From positions 1 to 32,116 of the forward strand of contig JAEZKY010000168.1 in assembly GCA_023435985.1 (NCBI GenBank): a stretch of 32,116 nt of DNA. Reading direction: 5' to 3'. The stretch comes from Bacillota bacterium. Lineage in GTDB: Bacteria; Bacillota; Clostridia; Clostridiales; Clostridiaceae. A program made the position numbers and the translations under genes. The notes below the pieces were generated by a model. The model saw only the letters and a program-made list of their open reading frames with translations, was not told the origin of the DNA and made no database searches. Shown in pieces: positions 29,497 to 32,116 of the stretch (position 1 is its first letter; each line of letters begins with the position of its first letter).

Positions 29497-31524
29497 TTAA
29501 TTATATTCATTATTAACCACATTTTTATAAGCAATATATGTTGCGTAAAGATATCCACCATAAACTATAACCATTATGAGCGCAGTCACTAGAATCGATT
29601 TAAACTGATTTGATGCTCCTAATGCAATTAAGTAATTATTCACCACATTAATTCCAACATATGAATGTACTATTGAAAGTAACAGAGGTAATGCAAAAAA
29701 TATTGATACCTGCTTAAATATACTTTTATTAATCATACTTTTTGTTGCACCAATTTTCCTCAAAACTTTGTATCTCTCTATAGATTCATTACATTGCGAT
29801 AATTGCTGAAGTGCAAGTACTGCTGCACTTGCTAGCAGAAATACTATTCCCATATAAATAGCTATAAATAGCACCATTGCAGATAAGCCTCTACTTTCAT
29901 CATATGCCATTTCCCTTGTCAGTCCCGTAAGTACATAATCAGCTTTTACAGCTTCGCTGTTATGAATTGAAAAATTTTCAAATATTGTAGTTAATTTCTC
30001 TTTACCTTCCATTTTGTCATTACCTGAAAAGTTTAAATTTAGCACTTCTCCTGATGGCTCTAGACCACTCACCAATTCATCTGGCACAATTAAATCAAAC
30101 ATACTATCGCTGGTTGGTGAAGTTGAAAGTGCTTCTGTTTGGATTTTTCTTTCTTTTATTTTAAATTGCTTATCTCCTATTTTTATTGAGTTCTCTGTCT
30201 CTATAAAATCTTTTACTATTTGTTTTAATGGTTCATAATTAGAAGATACTAATATTTCATCGTCTTTTAAATCTATACTTGTTTCACCTTTCAGATTTCT
30301 CATAGCATTGTACTCAGATATTTTAATCATATTTAGTTTTTCAAGAACTTTTAAATTTAACATTTGTTTTTGATCATCTGTTAATACATATTTTTCCAAT
30401 AAATCTTTAGTACTCATATTATACTCATAGTTTTTAATTGTAGAATACTCTGCATAATCATCTAAATTGTAGTTTAGCTGTTTTAATGTATCAATAGAAG
30501 AAAGAGCTTTATTATCTTTTTTAGCAAATACCTGAATAGATGCATCAAAAGGGGTTTGATTCTTCAGCGTGCCCTCCATAGAATTTTTAATACTTAATCC
30601 AGATGCTAAAGTCCCTATGGTAACAAATAACATTAAACAAATTATTGTCATTGAAATAAAATTAGTATTAAATTTACTTGAAATCTGTCTCATAGTAAAT
30701 ATGTTTAACTTATATAAATACATATTTTTGTTTTTCTTAATCACAAAAAATGTGACTGCTGCAATTCCAAAAAAGAAAAGTGCAGTTCCTACAATTCCAA
30801 GAGCTATTGCTGCCTTAAATCTATTATCAAAAAAATTCAATCCTACCTTATTCACTAAATGATAGGCAAATCCTAAAGCTATTATCGAAAGAATTAAAAC
30901 ACTTGCTCCTAAGTAAGGATTTCTAATCCTTACTCTTTCATTTTTCTTATCACCACATAGTAAATCAATTAACTTATATCTTGAAACAATAACCACATTA
31001 AAAATCATTACTAACAGATACATTATCCCAAAATATAAAATTGTTTTTAAAATTGCATTTGTTGAAATTACAAAACTATATTTAACCATCTGCACTGCAA
31101 AAAGTTTAGCTGTAAATATAGATAATACTTGTGAAAATAATAATCCTAGTAACATTCCTGCAACTAGTGATATTATTCCAATATACAAGGTTTCAAAGAA
31201 TAATATTTTTGACATCTTTCTTTTAGCCATACCTAAAATCATATAGATACCAAATTCCTTTTTTCTTTTACTAATCAAAAATTTGGTAGCATAAATTATT
31301 AAACATCCTAAAATAACTGATACTCCAACTGATATAACCGAAATCATCTGTCCCATAGCTATAACGTAATCAGTTTGCCCCTTATTCATATCTGCCATTA
31401 CAGCTTGGGATTCAATAGAATTAAAACTATAAAATATAGCTACTGCAAAAGTTAAAGTTAAAAAGTAAATAGTGTAATCTTTGAAACTCTTCTTTACATT
31501 ATTAAGTGCCATCTTAGAATACAT
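29497..31524 (-). CDS. BceB-type ABC transporter permease (FtsX fold)
   Basis: Membrane subunit of a peptide-antibiotic detoxification/sensing exporter, 675 aa. The N-terminus MYSKMALNNVKKSFKDYTIY, then FLTLTFAVAIFYSFNS, is typical, followed by about ten membrane segments in the BceB order, with FtsX-domain segments FLISKRKKEFGIYMILGMAK and CNESIERYKVLRKIGATKSM. A large extracellular region of about 200 residues (roughly 315-530) is the expected antibiotic-sensing domain. GGAGGTG lies 9 nt before the ATG at 31524; a longer frame to 31554 lacks a ribosome site. It overlaps the ATPase gene by 11 nt. The cognate two-component system is not in the window. Confidence 0.9.
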   Translation of the reverse strand: MYSKMALNNVKKSFKDYTIYFLTLTFAVAIFYSFNSIESQAVMADMNKGQTDYVIAMGQMISVISVGVSVILGCLIIYATKFLISKRKKEFGIYMILGMAKRKMSKILFFETLYIGIISLVAGMLLGLLFSQVLSIFTAKLFAVQMVKYSFVISTNAILKTILYFGIMYLLVMIFNVVIVSRYKLIDLLCGDKKNERVRIRNPYLGASVLILSIIALGFAYHLVNKVGLNFFDNRFKAAIALGIVGTALFFFGIAAVTFFVIKKNKNMYLYKLNIFTMRQISSKFNTNFISMTIICLMLFVTIGTLASGLSIKNSMEGTLKNQTPFDASIQVFAKKDNKALSSIDTLKQLNYNLDDYAEYSTIKNYEYNMSTKDLLEKYVLTDDQKQMLNLKVLEKLNMIKISEYNAMRNLKGETSIDLKDDEILVSSNYEPLKQIVKDFIETENSIKIGDKQFKIKERKIQTEALSTSPTSDSMFDLIVPDELVSGLEPSGEVLNLNFSGNDKMEGKEKLTTIFENFSIHNSEAVKADYVLTGLTREMAYDESRGLSAMVLFIAIYMGIVFLLASAAVLALQQLSQCNESIERYKVLRKIGATKSMINKSIFKQVSIFFALPLLLSIVHSYVGINVVNNYLIALGASNQFKSILVTALIMVIVYGGYLYATYIAYKNVVNNEYN

Positions 31525-32116
31525 CTTTAGCGTCACCTCCAAGAAGAGTAACAATATCTATTATCTTGTTAAAAAATTCTTTTCTAGAATCATTACCTCT
31601 AACTAGCTCATTAAAAATCTTTCCATCTTTTATAAATAATATCCTATGTGCATAGCTTGCAGTAAAAGCATCATGAGTTACCATTAAAATAGTTGCCTCT
31701 AATTCCTTATTTAATCTTTCAATTGAATTTAAAAGTAATTTAGCTGATTTAGAATCTAAAGCACCTGTAGGTTCATCTGCTAAAATAAGCTTTGGATCAT
31801 TAACTATTGCTCTGGCGCATGCAACTCTCTGTTTTTGTCCTCCTGACATCTGATAAGGATATTTATTTAAGACTTCGGATATTTCTAAACTTTCAGCTGA
31901 TTTTCTAACTAATTCGTGAACTTCATTTCCTTTTTTACCTGCTATGGTTAATGCTAGTGCAATATTCTCATAAGCAGTTAATGTATCTAATAAATTAAAG
32001 TCTTGAAATATAAATCCAAGCTTATCTCTTCTAAACTTTTCTAATTTTTTACTTTTTAATCTAGTAATATCATCTTCATCAATTACGATAGCTCCTGTCG
32101 TTACCTTATCTATTGT
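31514..32116 (-). CDS. BceA-type ABC transporter ATP-binding protein, N-terminus cut by window edge
   Basis: The 200 visible C-terminal residues cover the Q-loop FIFQDFNLLDTLTAYENIAL, the ABC signature YQMSGGQKQRVACARAIV, Walker B LILADEPTGALDS and the switch His in VTHD. The Walker A motif and roughly 50 N-terminal residues lie beyond position 32116. This MacB/BceA-like ATPase powers the partner permease, whose start overlaps the last 11 nt. A short C-terminal tail (GNDSRKEFFNKIIDIVTLLG) is normal for the BceA group. Confidence 0.92.
   Translation of the reverse strand, partial: TIDKVTTGAIVIDEDDITRLKSKKLEKFRRDKLGFIFQDFNLLDTLTAYENIALALTIAGKKGNEVHELVRKSAESLEISEVLNKYPYQMSGGQKQRVACARAIVNDPKLILADEPTGALDSKSAKLLLNSIERLNKELEATILMVTHDAFTASYAHRILFIKDGKIFNELVRGNDSRKEFFNKIIDIVTLLGGDAKDVF

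Noticed and set aside
1..32116. CRISPR array, prophage, transposase, tRNA or rRNA genes
   Set aside because: No regularly spaced repeats, integrase, transposase or recognisable stable-RNA sequences were seen on either strand.

Overview
The window is a very AT-rich, Gram-positive stretch that reads as the chromosome of a spore-forming Clostridium (sensu stricto; the gene set resembles solventogenic relatives such as the C. beijerinckii group). Support: strong AGGAGG-type ribosome sites on almost every gene, a T-box leader, a GerW/YtfJ sporulation protein, a ClpS-ClpA pair, and a SCIFF peptide with its radical SAM maturase. Nearly every gene is on the minus strand; the one plus-strand gene is a truncated merR. 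The species is inferred, not proven.

Right to left (direction of transcription): 32116-29497 holds a BceAB-type ABC exporter (ATPase cut by the window edge). 29175-27809 carries a GerW-family sporulation protein and purine nucleoside phosphorylase. 27800-27445 holds a 37-codon merR remnant with intact promoter and ribosome site, and a possible 59-aa membrane protein. 27380-25446 is htpG. 25330-22321 is a structured leader with tandem hairpins, a possible 21-codon upstream ORF and a MalT-like LuxR-family regulator. 22120-21457 has repeated TTTAGGGGTAA-like sites, a promoter, an attenuator-like leader and an orphan PTS EIIB domain. 21322-19706 is scfA (SCIFF, here with a seventh cysteine), an intercistronic hairpin and scfB; a long multi-hairpin element and a terminator follow.

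18989-16719 encodes an M16 peptidase and a threonine-aldolase-like enzyme; 16628-15162 an Orn/Lys/Arg decarboxylase-family enzyme; 14967-12395 clpS-clpA; 12148-11956 a 50-aa zinc-ribbon protein behind a short upstream ORF. 11805-9695 is a T-box-controlled pair, Lrp/AsnC regulator plus aminotransferase, arranged like Bacillus alaR-alaT.

9479-1 is a nucleoside uptake and breakdown block: a LacI-family regulator with its own promoter, palindrome and terminator-bearing leader, then a BMP lipoprotein, ABC ATPase and two permeases (nupNOPQ type), deoC, pdp and deoB. Imported nucleosides would be phosphorolysed (pdp), deoxyribose-1-P isomerised (deoB) and cleaved to acetaldehyde and glyceraldehyde-3-P (deoC). 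Short palindromic elements with related CAGTTTACAATTA-like ends occupy three gaps in this block and two elsewhere.

The least explained parts are the leader at 25077-25215, the multi-hairpin element at 19453-19677, the EIIB leader with upstream direct repeats, and the dispersed repeat family. All structures were found by eye; no folding or database search was run.
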